Of a stretch of DNA of 45,768 nt, positions 30,265 to 38,046 are shown piece by piece; the first letter of the stretch is position 1; each line of letters begins with the position of its first letter. Source of the DNA: Actinomycetes bacterium. GTDB lineage: Bacteria; Actinomycetota; Actinomycetes; Propionibacteriales; Nocardioidaceae. Made by a program: the position numbers and the translations under genes. Under the pieces are notes generated by a model. The model did no database searches. It was not told where the DNA came from and saw only the letters and a program-made list of their open reading frames with translations. Where the stretch lies: contig JAEZEJ010000115.1 of the NCBI GenBank assembly GCA_023417775.1, positions 1-45,768 of the forward strand. The letters are read 5' to 3'.

Positions 30265-31338
30265 GTGCCTCCTCCCGAGCTGATGTCGATCAGCACCTTC
30301 GCCCGATGCTGCGGCCTGACCGCCAGCGCACTGCGCTTCTACGACGACTACGGCCTGCTCTCACCGGCCGAGGTCGACGCGGTCACGGGTTACCGCCGAT
30401 ACAGCGCCGCTCAGACGGATCGTGCCGTGGCGATCCGTCGACTCCGCGAGCTCGGTCTTCCGCTCCCTGACGTCGTCGAGGCGCTGACCGCCGAGGCTGA
30501 CGATGCCTCCCGCCTGATCGAGGGCCAGCTGTCGGCGGCGAGCGATGAACTGGAGCACCGGCGACGAGCCGCGGCGGACTTCATGGCCGGGCTGTGTGCC
30601 GAGGCCCCACGGCCCGTGGGGTCCTTCGCCGGCCCCGTACTGGCCGCCGCCATCGAGCAGGTGCTCACGGCGACGGTGCATCACCCCGCGGCCCGGATCC
30701 TCGCCGGGGTCCGCCTGGAGAGATCCGAGGATGCGCTGACCCTCACCGCGACCGACCGTTATCGCCTCGCGAGCCGCTCGCTCGCCACGGGAGGCCCGGG
30801 TGGGACGCCGTGGGCGGGCACCGTGGACGGCGACCAGTTGCGCAGGGCGATGTCGGACGTACGACGCGCGACCCGTGTGGAGGTCGAGAGCACCTCCTAC
30901 GAGCTCCGGCTACGACGGGATGGAGATCGGACCCATCGCTGCCGACTGCTGACCGGCGATTTTCCCGACCACCGGCTGATGCTCGACTCACTGCCGGCCC
31001 CGACGACGCGGGTCACCGTGTCGCGGCGCGAGGTGCTGCGATGTCTCGAACAGGAGACCGGTGAGCGGCTCGTCCTGGATATCGACTCCCCGGGCATCAC
31101 GGTGTCGACACCCGGGGACCGGACGCGCGTGCCCGGCCGGATGACCGGTGATCCGCTGCGGATCGCCTTCGCTCCGACCACGCTGCATCCGGCGATCGTC
31201 ACCGCCATCGGCCCGGACATGATGGTCGAGGCGCGCGGCCACGACGGGCCCATCACGATCCGTTCAGCCGATGACGGAGATCTCACCACGCTGGCCATGC
31301 CCCTCGCCCTGACCCGAGGGGAGCTCGATCGTGGCTGA
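30265..31338 (+). CDS. MerR-family regulator fused to a DNA polymerase III beta-clamp-like domain
   Basis: A 357-residue protein. I choose GTG 30265 because it sits 6 nt downstream of the MerR-type -10; GTG 30244 lies inside the operator. Residues about 7-75 are a MerR winged helix (MSISTFARCCGLTASALRFYDDYGLLSPAEVDAVTGYRRY). A short helical segment follows. From about residue 115 the chain resembles sliding-clamp domains (VLTATVHHPAARILAGVRLERSEDALTLTATDRYRLASRSL; later LLTGDFPDHRLMLDSLP), which is DnaN-like. Such fusions exist in actinomycetes under the name DNA polymerase III beta-subunit family protein. Its inducer and targets are unknown; it probably controls its own operon with the TPR gene. 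Confidence 0.75.
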   Translation: MPPPELMSISTFARCCGLTASALRFYDDYGLLSPAEVDAVTGYRRYSAAQTDRAVAIRRLRELGLPLPDVVEALTAEADDASRLIEGQLSAASDELEHRRRAAADFMAGLCAEAPRPVGSFAGPVLAAAIEQVLTATVHHPAARILAGVRLERSEDALTLTATDRYRLASRSLATGGPGGTPWAGTVDGDQLRRAMSDVRRATRVEVESTSYELRLRRDGDRTHRCRLLTGDFPDHRLMLDSLPAPTTRVTVSRREVLRCLEQETGERLVLDIDSPGITVSTPGDRTRVPGRMTGDPLRIAFAPTTLHPAIVTAIGPDMMVEARGHDGPITIRSADDGDLTTLAMPLALTRGELDRG

Positions 31339-31828
31339 CGCGGACTCACCGCAGAGCACGATGGCGGCGATCACCGAGGCGGTCGAGCTGGCCCGCGACG
31401 GTGATCGCACAGCCGGGCGCGAGCGGCTGCTGGAGGTGTGGGGCGATCTGGGCCCGCTCGGCGATGCCCTGCACCGCTGCGCCCTCGCGCATCATCTCGC
31501 CGATCTGTATGCCGATCCCGCCGAGGCGTTGGCCTGGGATCTCCGCGCTCTCGACGCCGCCGATGCGCTGACCGACGAGCGTGTCCAGGCCGAACACGCC
31601 GATCTGGCCGTCGCCGGCCTGTATCCGTCCCTCCACCTCAATCTCGCCGACGGTTACCGGCGGCTCGGCTCCTTCGCGGCGGCCCGTCGGCATCTCGCGT
31701 CCGCCGAGGAGCATGTCCCTCACCTGCACGACGACCCCTACGGCCGGATGATCCGCGCGGCGATCAGCGGAGTATCGGCGGCGATCGACGAGCGCGACAC
31801 CAGCCCGCGGGGACCTGCCGCCAGGTGA
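31331..31828 (+). CDS. TPR-like small protein
   Basis: A 165-residue soluble helical protein started at GTG 31331 (GGGGAG upstream), overlapping the MerR-clamp gene by 8 bp. Alternating helices such as ALHRCALAHHLADLYADPAEALAWDLRALDAAD and LHLNLADGYRRLGSFAAARRHLASAEEHV fit tetratricopeptide-like repeats. The family is commonly found in actinomycetes without a known role; an effector or partner of the adjacent regulator is possible. Confidence 0.65.
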   Translation: MADADSPQSTMAAITEAVELARDGDRTAGRERLLEVWGDLGPLGDALHRCALAHHLADLYADPAEALAWDLRALDAADALTDERVQAEHADLAVAGLYPSLHLNLADGYRRLGSFAAARRHLASAEEHVPHLHDDPYGRMIRAAISGVSAAIDERDTSPRGPAAR

Positions 31829-31834
31829 TCTCGC

Positions 31835-32215
31835 TCAGGGAACCAGGGCGAGGATGACGGCGGCCACGGCCAGCACAGCGCTGGCGGCGGCCATCGTCCA
31901 GCGCTCCGCAGCGCTGCGCGAGACCGCGTTGAGCGGCACGCTCAATGTGAAGAACACGGCCGCTGCCCAGGTGAGGACGACCACCACGGTGCTCCCTCCA
32001 CCAGGAAGCACGCGCCCGCGGCTGAGGAGCACGACCGCGATCGCGGCATATATGAGGGTCGAGACCGCGCTGCCGAGCCGGAGCCGGCGGGGCAGGACGC
32101 GATGCGCGCCGCCCCACATGACGCGGCCGACCGGCAGGCCGGCGACGGCGAGCAGTTGAAGCACGGCCAACCCGGCGAGCACCAGGAGCGCCGTGCCGAG
32201 CGCGATCTCGCTCAT
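31835..32215 (-). CDS. Four-helix integral membrane protein, unknown function
   Basis: A 126-residue protein with four hydrophobic segments (about 5-27, 48-66, 76-93, 105-125) separated by short Arg-rich loops. I do not recognise the family beyond a general actinobacterial membrane protein. It lies downstream of the PadR gene on the same strand, apparently coupled through a 12-codon ORF; PadR operons often pair the regulator with a membrane protein of this sort. Confidence 0.6.
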   Translation of the reverse strand: MSEIALGTALLVLAGLAVLQLLAVAGLPVGRVMWGGAHRVLPRRLRLGSAVSTLIYAAIAVVLLSRGRVLPGGGSTVVVVLTWAAAVFFTLSVPLNAVSRSAAERWTMAAASAVLAVAAVILALVP

Positions 32216-32250
32216 GTGGTGCCGGATGATCGCTCGTTGCGCTCGCTCAT
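32212..32250 (-). CDS. Possible 12-codon coupling ORF between padR and the membrane gene
   Basis: ATG 32250 overlaps the PadR stop (ATGA) and follows a strong GAGGAGGTGA. The frame reads MSERNERSSGTT and its TGA overlaps the ATG of the membrane protein (ATGA). The membrane gene itself lacks a Shine-Dalgarno sequence, so ribosomes reaching this short ORF could restart there. It may be only a relay for translation. Confidence 0.35.
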   Translation of the reverse strand: MSERNERSSGTT

Positions 32251-32765
32251 GCCGTCACCTCCTCGAGCCACTGCGCCATGAGCGCGTGGGACCGCAGTCC
32301 GTAGTCCAGGGTCGCCCGCCGGTACCGGTAGACCTCACCGGCATGATCGGGGATCTCCGACTCGTCGAGCTCAGCGGCGAGCGATGCGAGGCTGTCGGTA
32401 TCGGCCGCCACCCTCTCGCGCAGGATCCGGAGGCACTCGCTGCGCTCCTCGGCCGGGAGACTGCCGAGGAGGTACACCTTCGCCAGCATCAGCGGCTCGG
32501 CATCCGAGCCGGTGATCGGCGACAGCATCCACTCGCGCCAGGCCCGCCGCCCGGAGTCCTCGATGACGTAGAGCTTCTTGCGACGACGTGTGTCGTCCGC
32601 GTCCACGCGGGTCACCCAATCGCGTGATTCCACCTGTCCGAGCGCCCGCTGGATGCCGCCGAAGCTGGCGGCGTAGAACAGCGAGATGCCCGCGGCGAAC
32701 CTCTTGCGCAGGTCGTAGAGGGAGAGCGGCCCCTCCAGGAGGAGGCCCAGGATCAGGAACTGCAC
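32247..32765 (-). CDS. PadR-family transcriptional regulator
   Basis: A 172-residue protein. Start GTG 32765 is placed 6 nt after a TATATT -10, giving a leaderless transcript; the longer frame passes through the operator. The N-terminal winged helix FLILGLLLEGPLSLYDLRKRFAAGISLFYAASFGGIQRALGQVESRDWV is typical of PadR, with the C-terminal helical Vir-like dimerisation region (LPAEERSECLRILRERV). A 33-bp palindrome covers its promoter, so autoregulation is likely. It probably controls the small membrane gene downstream and may influence the divergent NUDIX gene. Confidence 0.85.
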   Translation of the reverse strand: MQFLILGLLLEGPLSLYDLRKRFAAGISLFYAASFGGIQRALGQVESRDWVTRVDADDTRRRKKLYVIEDSGRRAWREWMLSPITGSDAEPLMLAKVYLLGSLPAEERSECLRILRERVAADTDSLASLAAELDESEIPDHAGEVYRYRRATLDYGLRSHALMAQWLEEVTA

Positions 32766-32798
32766 GATCCCAATATACCTCAGAGGTATATCGGGATC
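32766..32798 (-). promoter_or_regulatory. PadR operator palindrome over its own promoter
   Basis: ATATACCTC-A-GAGGTATAT (32773-32791) is perfect. Including GATCCC and GGGATC arms, the palindrome spans 33 bp with a single mismatched pair. It contains the presumed -10 TATATT (32777-32772) of the padR gene, so bound protein would block transcription. Confidence 0.7.
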
Positions 32799-32842
32799 GT
32801 CCGCCGGGCGCGCACCGCGACGACCCCGCCTAGGCTCGGTCC

Positions 32843-33304
32843 ATGGCAACCCCCGACTTCGTCCTCGATCTCCGCGAGAAGGTCGGCACGGACCTCCTCT
32901 GGCTGTGCGGCGTGACCGCCGTGGTCCTCAAGGGAGACCAGGTGCTGATGGTCAAGCGTGCCGACAACGGCGCGTGGACTCCGGTCACCGGGATCGTCGA
33001 CCCGGGCGAGCACCCGGCCACGGCAGCCATGCGCGAGACCCTGGAGGAAGCGGGCATCGTCGCGCAGGTGACACGGCTGGCACGCGTCGGCGTCACGCGA
33101 CCGGTCACCTACGAGAACGGCGATCAGACCCAGTACGTCGATCTCACCTGGCGACTGGAGTGGCGGTCCGGAGATCCGCATCCGGCCGACGGGGAGAACA
33201 CCGAGGCACGGTGGTTCGACGCCCGGAGCCTTCCCACCCTCAGCGACGACGTGGCCCGCCGCATCGGCGCCGCGCTCGTCCCGCAGGGCGAAGCCGAGTT
33301 CTGA
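32843..33304 (+). CDS. NUDIX hydrolase
   Basis: A 153-residue protein with an intact Nudix box, G-x5-E-x7-R-E-x-x-E-E-x-G-I (GIVDPGEHPATAAMRETLEEAGI, about residues 51-73). These enzymes cleave nucleoside diphosphates linked to another moiety. The N-terminal stretch FVLDLREKVGTDLLWLCGVTAVV is shared by many actinobacterial members. A TAGGCT -10 lies 6 nt before the ATG, suggesting a leaderless message. Substrate not predictable. Confidence 0.9.
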   Translation: MATPDFVLDLREKVGTDLLWLCGVTAVVLKGDQVLMVKRADNGAWTPVTGIVDPGEHPATAAMRETLEEAGIVAQVTRLARVGVTRPVTYENGDQTQYVDLTWRLEWRSGDPHPADGENTEARWFDARSLPTLSDDVARRIGAALVPQGEAEF

Positions 33305-33332
33305 GCGCCCGCTTCGTCGGCGAGCTGGCCCC

Positions 33333-33791
33333 TCAGCGGCCGTCGTCCAGCTCGCTGCGCAGCCGCGCCGCCGCCTGCCGGTGATCACGCGCCTGGAAGG
33401 CCGCCGACAACCCCATCACGAGATACAGCGACCACGACCACCACCTCGATGTGTCGAGGATGCCGGCGATCACCGCGACCGCACCGCAGAGGACGGCGAA
33501 TCCGAGACTGGAGCGCGCGAACCGCTCGTGTCGCCGTGGATCACGCCACTTCGCGGCGAGCGCTTCATGCTCACGCCGCTCGGCGCGTTCGGGATGGCGC
33601 ATCGGCACGACCACCTGAACCATCAGCACATAGGCACCCGCGAGCACGAACAGGCCTGACGCGCCGGCGAGATTCCACCACGGCAGCAGGTCGAGGGCGG
33701 CGAACGAGACGATGAACCAGACGATCGCACCCGCCAGCGACACCCACGACGCCACTCGCGAGACCTTCCCGGGCGCGAACCACGACGTCAT
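33333..33791 (-). CDS. Four-helix membrane protein, unknown function
   Basis: A 152-residue protein with two pairs of hydrophobic helices (about 12-33, 41-62 and 96-113, 117-133) separated by a basic cytoplasmic-type loop (RHPERAERREHEALAAKWRDPRRHERFARSS). I do not recognise the family. It is convergent with the NUDIX gene and divergent from the DinB gene. Confidence 0.6.
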   Translation of the reverse strand: MTSWFAPGKVSRVASWVSLAGAIVWFIVSFAALDLLPWWNLAGASGLFVLAGAYVLMVQVVVPMRHPERAERREHEALAAKWRDPRRHERFARSSLGFAVLCGAVAVIAGILDTSRWWSWSLYLVMGLSAAFQARDHRQAAARLRSELDDGR

Positions 33792-33822
33792 GCCTCACCC
33801 TGACACGAAACGGACGATCTCA

Positions 33823-33860
33823 CCCACCTCGGTGGACTGGCGGTCTCCGACCGAGGTGGG
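33823..33860. promoter_or_regulatory. 11-bp inverted repeat in the divergent promoter of the DinB gene
   Basis: CCCACCTCGGT (33823-33833) and ACCGAGGTGGG (33850-33860) are exact complements separated by 16 bp. The right arm lies just before a GACGCT -10-like hexamer that is 6 nt from the DinB ATG at 33872. It looks like an operator for an unidentified regulator or a long hairpin. Confidence 0.5.
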
Positions 33861-33871
33861 ACGCTGGGACC

Positions 33872-34436
33872 ATGAGCGAGCACACCTGGAACGAGCTGCT
33901 CCGCGACCAGATCGACTGGCACTGGACACAGCAGCTACGCGATCGCCTCGCGGGGCTGACCGATGACGAGTACTTCTGGGAGCCGGTGCCGGACTGCTGG
34001 AACGTCCGGCCACGCGGCACCGGCACGGCGCCCGTACAGGCCGGTTCCGGCGAGATGACCATCGACTTCGCCTTCCCGCCCCCCGAGCCCCCGCCGTTCA
34101 CGACCATCTCCTGGCGCCTCGGCCACGTGATCGTCGGCGTCCTCGCGATGCGGAACGCCTCGCACTTCGGCGGTTCGCCCGTGGACTTACGACTCCTTCG
34201 AGTACGCGACCACGGCACAGGCCGCCCTGGACCAGCTGGACCGCGAGTATGCGACCTGGCTCAGCGGCGTGGAGTCACTCGGCGAGGACGGGTTGTCCGT
34301 CCCGTGCGGAGAGGCCGAGGGGCCCTACGCCGAGGACCCGCTCGCGCGGCTGGTGCTCCACATCAACCGCGAGCTGATCCACCATCTCTCGGAGGCGTGC
34401 CTGCTGCGCGACCTGTACGTGCACACCCGGACCTGA
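33872..34436 (+). pseudogene. DinB-family protein gene with a one-base frameshift
   Basis: Reading from ATG 33872 gives a DinB/YfiT-like helical protein (WNELLRDQIDWHWTQQLRDRLAGLTDDEYFWEPVPDCWNV; SWRLGHVIVGVLAMRNASHFG) with the family's metal-site histidine. After GGSPVD the frame turns to Arg-rich nonsense, while the +1 frame from 34188 continues the family sequence (YDSFEYATTAQAALDQLDREYATWL ... INRELIHHLSEACLLRDLY) to TGA 34434-34436. Removing one T at 34187 restores a single 188-residue protein. It is either a real inactivating insertion or a sequencing error; the intact remainder favours a recent or artificial event. Confidence 0.8.
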
Positions 34437-34449
34437 CCACCGGGCGCCG

Positions 34450-35256
34450 TCAGTCCTCGTCCGGATGGATCACCGCGCGCAGGAACTCCGCCGTACGCGC
34501 GTGCGACGGTTCATTGAAGATGACATCCGGGGGTCCCTGCTCCAGGATCTCCCCCTGATCCATCACGATGACCCGGTCGGCGACCCGTGACGCGAAACGC
34601 ATCTCGTGCGTGACGATCATCATCGTCATGCCCGATTCGGCGAGATCGCGCATCACCTTCAGCACCTCGCCCACCAGTTCCGGGTCGAGCGCGGAGGTGG
34701 CCTCGTCGAAGAGCATCGCCTTCGGCTCCATCGCCAGGGCCCTGGCGATCGCCACCCGCTGCTGCTGACCGCCGGACAGTTGATGTGGCCGGTTGTCCAT
34801 GCGTTCGGCCAGCCCCATGCGAGTGAGCAGCTGCACCGCGCGGTCGGAGGCATCCTTCTTGGAGACTCCACGCACCCGTTGAGGCCCGACCATCACGTTC
34901 TCCAAGGCGGTCAGATGCGGGAAGAGGTTGAACCGCTGGAACACCATGCCGAGCTCGAGCCGGGCCAGCCGGGCGGTCTTCGAGTCCAATCGAGAGGGAC
35001 CGCCGGTCGCGTCCTGGATCACCGAGCCGTCGACGGTGATCCGGCCGGCGTCGATGGTCTCGAGCGCGTTGATCGTCCGGATGAGGGTCGTCTTGCCCGA
35101 CCCGCTCGGACCGATGATCGCGACGACCTCGCTCTCGTCGACGCTGAGATCGACATCCCGGAGTACCTGGATCGGACCGAACGAGCGGGAGATGCCGTCG
35201 ACCTGGATCAGCGGCGGCTGTTTTTCGTCTGCGGAGGAGTCCTGGAGCGACGTCAT
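34450..35256 (-). CDS. Polar amino-acid ABC transporter ATP-binding protein (GlnQ-like)
   Basis: A 268-residue ATPase. I prefer ATG 35256, which has GGAGAG just upstream, over ATG 35268, which has none. Walker A GPSGSGKTT, Q-loop GMVFQRFNLFPHLTALENV (diagnostic of the amino-acid importer class), signature LSGGQQQRVAIA, Walker B AMLFDEATSALD and switch His IVTHEMRFA. It ends an operon of binding protein, ureohydrolase and permease. Confidence 0.93.
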   Translation of the reverse strand: MTSLQDSSADEKQPPLIQVDGISRSFGPIQVLRDVDLSVDESEVVAIIGPSGSGKTTLIRTINALETIDAGRITVDGSVIQDATGGPSRLDSKTARLARLELGMVFQRFNLFPHLTALENVMVGPQRVRGVSKKDASDRAVQLLTRMGLAERMDNRPHQLSGGQQQRVAIARALAMEPKAMLFDEATSALDPELVGEVLKVMRDLAESGMTMMIVTHEMRFASRVADRVIVMDQGEILEQGPPDVIFNEPSHARTAEFLRAVIHPDED

Positions 35257-35273
35257 CGTGCTCTCCATTCGGG

Positions 35274-35972
35274 TCAGATGGTGGCGGGCGAAGCCGAGGG
35301 CTTTCTCTTCTTCGCTCTCGGGGTGGTCAGATCGAGCTTGGTCTCCAGGCGCCGCAGCAGCAGGCTCGTCGGGTAGCTCACCACGAGGTACAGCACGCCG
35401 ATGACGGCATAGACCTCCATATAGCGGAACGACTCCGATGCCACGATCTGACCCGTGAACAGCAGCTCGCTGACCGACACGGTCGACGCCAGCGCGCTGT
35501 CCTTGAACAGCGAGACGGCGTAGTTGCCGGTCGGCGGCAGGGCGATGCGCATCGCCTGCGGAAGGACGACGACCCGCATCAGGGTGGTCCAGTTCATCGC
35601 CAGCGCCTCACCGGCCTCCCATTGCCCCTTGTCGACGGTGTTGATGGAGCCGCGGAAGACCTCGCTGAGGTACGCGCTGGTGTTGATCGCCAGACCGAGG
35701 GTCGCGGCCACCAGCGGTGTCAGCTGCAGGCCGATCGACGGCAGGGCGAAGTAGGCGAAGAACAGTTGCAGGATCAGCGGAGTCCCCCGCAGGATCTCCA
35801 CGTAGACGGTCGCCGGGACATAGAGATACCAGCGTCGTCTGTTCAGACGCATCAGCGCGATCAGCAGTCCCAACACCAGAGCCAGGACGAAGGCGCCGAC
35901 CGTGATGATGACGGTGTACTTCATGCCCTCGAGGAGCCGTGGCAGCCACTCCTGGGCGAGGTCCAAGGTCAT
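35274..35972 (-). CDS. Polar amino-acid ABC transporter permease (HisM/GlnP-like)
   Basis: A 232-residue membrane protein with five helices. YVEILRGTPLILQLFFAYFALPSIG is the amino-acid permease signature, and EVFRGSINTVDKGQWEAGEALAMNWTTLMRVVVLPQAMRIALPP is the EAA loop that docks the ATPase. Its ATG overlaps the ureohydrolase stop (ATGA). Only one permease gene is present, so it probably works as a homodimer. Confidence 0.92.
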   Translation of the reverse strand: MTLDLAQEWLPRLLEGMKYTVIITVGAFVLALVLGLLIALMRLNRRRWYLYVPATVYVEILRGTPLILQLFFAYFALPSIGLQLTPLVAATLGLAINTSAYLSEVFRGSINTVDKGQWEAGEALAMNWTTLMRVVVLPQAMRIALPPTGNYAVSLFKDSALASTVSVSELLFTGQIVASESFRYMEVYAVIGVLYLVVSYPTSLLLRRLETKLDLTTPRAKKRKPSASPATI

Positions 35973-36979
35973 CGCAGCTCCCCAGGGTCCGAGGAAGCTG
36001 CGGGGGCGAATCCGCGGCGGCCCCGCGCCGAGATATGCCCCATGGTCTCCACCAGCAGCTGTGCGCAGAGGAACGAGGTGATCTGATTCGGCGCGTCGAC
36101 CATCGGGTTCAGTTCGACGATGTCCAGCCCGCAGACATCGAAGTTCTCGGCCACCGCGGCCAGCGCGTCGCGCAGGTGCTCATAGTCGAGCCCATCGGGC
36201 TCCGGTGTGGCGACGCCGGGCACCAGCGCTGCGTCCAGCACGTCGAGATCCACGCTGATGTACACCGGCAGATCGGGATCCAGCTCGGCCAGCAGCCGCT
36301 CCGTCCCGTCCCGCAGATACTGGCGCGTGGTCAGCACGCGGTTGCCGTCTCTGATCGCATCGCGGTAGTGGTGCTCGTCGGTGCGGAAACTCCGCATTCC
36401 GACCTGGACGATGTGCTGGACGCTCGGCAGCCCGTGGGCCATCCGCACCGGGTTCCCGTGGCTCTGCGTCACTCCGTGCACGAAGGGCTGGTAGTCCAGG
36501 TGCGCGTCGAAGTGCAGGAACTGCAGGTCATCGCGGTACGCCCGGAGGACCGGATAGGTCGCGGCGTGGTCACCGCCGATCACCACCGGTGTCGCCCCTC
36601 TCCCGAGCACGGTCGAGGTCAGCGATGTCGCGTTGGCCCAGGTGGCGTCGATATTCGTGTAGATGACATCGACATCGCCGCAGTCGACGATGCGCCCTTC
36701 GGCCATCTCCCGTTCGAGATAGCGTCTCCCGGTGTCGATGTCCCAGAACCCGGGGCTGCCACCGGTACGGCATGAGTTGAAACGCAGCGACATCTCCCGC
36801 ACACGCCGCGGACCGAGGCGGGCGCCGGGCAGCCACCCCGATCCTTCGTCGCAGGGGAACCCGATGATCGCGTAGTCCGCGTCCAACTCCTCCGGCTTCG
36901 CGCAGACGGCACCACGAAGGAAGGTCGCTATGCCGGTGAAGGCCAGATCGAGACGTGAGGTATCGGCATCGAGGGACAT
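35969..36979 (-). CDS. Ureohydrolase (agmatinase/arginase family) inside an amino-acid ABC operon
   Basis: A 336-residue metal-dependent amidinohydrolase that should release urea (or an equivalent) from a guanidino compound. Motifs: GGDHAATYPVLRA, FDAHLDY, and SVDLDVLDAALVPGVATPEPDGL, which together provide the six binuclear Mn ligands; all look intact. DY follows FDAHL where most agmatinases have DT/DS, and an N-terminal extension of about 35 residues is present, so the substrate may not be agmatine or arginine. The gene lies between the binding-protein and permease genes, which strongly suggests that the imported compound, or a product of it, carries a guanidino or formimino group. Confidence 0.85.
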   Translation of the reverse strand: MSLDADTSRLDLAFTGIATFLRGAVCAKPEELDADYAIIGFPCDEGSGWLPGARLGPRRVREMSLRFNSCRTGGSPGFWDIDTGRRYLEREMAEGRIVDCGDVDVIYTNIDATWANATSLTSTVLGRGATPVVIGGDHAATYPVLRAYRDDLQFLHFDAHLDYQPFVHGVTQSHGNPVRMAHGLPSVQHIVQVGMRSFRTDEHHYRDAIRDGNRVLTTRQYLRDGTERLLAELDPDLPVYISVDLDVLDAALVPGVATPEPDGLDYEHLRDALAAVAENFDVCGLDIVELNPMVDAPNQITSFLCAQLLVETMGHISARGRRGFAPAASSDPGELR

Positions 36980-36980
36980 G

Positions 36981-37841
36981 TCACTCCAGCTCCAGCCAGG
37001 TCTCCGGCGGGTTGAGGCCGTTGTCGGCGAAGATCTGGGCGACGGTGCCGTCGGCCTTCATCTCGGCGTAGACCTCGCTGAAGTCCTCGGCGAAGGCCGC
37101 GTACTTCGGCATCACCGCGAGCGCATTATCGGACTCCGCCTTGTCCACCGGCTCGTATCCCTCCGCGAGCTCCATGTTGAGGTCGGTATTCCGGTTGATC
37201 GCCAGCGAGGCGATCGAGGCATCGGCCAGCACTCCCTGGACACGGCCCGTCTGGATGTCCTGGAAGGCCTCGAAGATCGTGCCGTAGACCTTCACCTCGA
37301 TCTTCTGACCATCCGCACAGGCCTCGCTCGCCTCGTTCAACGAGTCGACCCACACCGTGCCTTTGTAGGTGGCGCCGGTGTGACCGCACAGATCCCCGAT
37401 CTCGTGGATGTCGAGGGGATTGCCCTTCTCCACCGCGAGCCCTTCGGCGTTGTAGAACAGCACATCCGTGAAGGTGACGGTCTCCTCGCGCTCAGGCGTC
37501 ACGAACATGGCATCGCCCATGACCTGGATCCGGTTGCTCGTCATCGCCGGGATCAGGCTGTCGAAAGGCATCGCGGTGGACTCGATCTCAGCGGTCACCC
37601 CCTTGCGGTCGAAGTACTCGCGAAGGAGGTCCGGGATGATGCCGACCGCCTCGCTGCCCTTGACCGCCGACCACGGCTCGTCATTGGAGGTGCCGATCTT
37701 GACGACACCGCTCTCCTCGATCTCGGCCAGAAGATCGGCCGACTCCCCCGAACCCCCGGATCCGCCGCCCCCGCAGGCGGCGAGGCTGGCGGCCAACGCG
37801 ATTCCGACGCCCGCCGCTGCCACAGTGTGTACGCGTTTCAT
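36981..37841 (-). CDS. Polar amino-acid ABC substrate-binding lipoprotein (family 3)
   Basis: A 286-residue lipoprotein starting at ATG 37841 (GGAG six bases upstream). Lipobox LAAC with Cys23, followed by a Gly/Ser linker. The mature chain shows the family-3 pattern VVKIGTSNDEPWSAVKGSEAVGIIPDLLREYFDRKGV and GRVQGVLADASIASLAINRNTDL. The usual ligand-carboxylate Arg/Asp pocket cannot be resolved by eye. First gene of the transport operon and divergent from pxpA; the shared promoter region contains two candidate operators of the local RpiR-type regulator. Confidence 0.92.
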   Translation of the reverse strand: MKRVHTVAAAGVGIALAASLAACGGGGSGGSGESADLLAEIEESGVVKIGTSNDEPWSAVKGSEAVGIIPDLLREYFDRKGVTAEIESTAMPFDSLIPAMTSNRIQVMGDAMFVTPEREETVTFTDVLFYNAEGLAVEKGNPLDIHEIGDLCGHTGATYKGTVWVDSLNEASEACADGQKIEVKVYGTIFEAFQDIQTGRVQGVLADASIASLAINRNTDLNMELAEGYEPVDKAESDNALAVMPKYAAFAEDFSEVYAEMKADGTVAQIFADNGLNPPETWLELE

Positions 37842-37888
37842 GTGTGTCTCCTAGCTCGAGTCACGTCAACTTCGCTGAGCGAATTAAG

Positions 37889-38022
37889 ACAAGATCTTGC
37901 ATGCTGTGATAGATTGACGCAAGCCTAGTTGGTGAAAATTCCTCACTATTTCAAGCATGTAACATCTGAAACTTGCACCACTTGCCGCGAAAAGCGCCTG
38001 GAAATGGCGCATCTTGCAAGAT
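37889..38022. promoter_or_regulatory. Candidate RpiR-type operators in the ABC/pxpA divergent promoter region
   Basis: ACAAGATCTTGCA (37889-37901) is the exact reverse complement of TGCAAGATCTTGT at 41675-41687. ATCTTGCAAGAT (38011-38022) is a perfect palindrome of related sequence. A separate perfect palindrome TTCGCTGAGCGAA lies at 37871-37883. The 205-bp gap is AT-richer than its surroundings. TTGACG at 37914 could be a -35 for pxpA. Confidence 0.6.
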
Positions 38023-38046
38023 TGTGCCAACACCGAAGGGATCGAC

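Noticed and set aside
37994..38010. Hairpin GCGCC...GGCGC as a riboswitch in the pxpA leader
   Set aside because: Only a 5-bp stem with no conserved aptamer sequence; the palindromic operators explain the region better.
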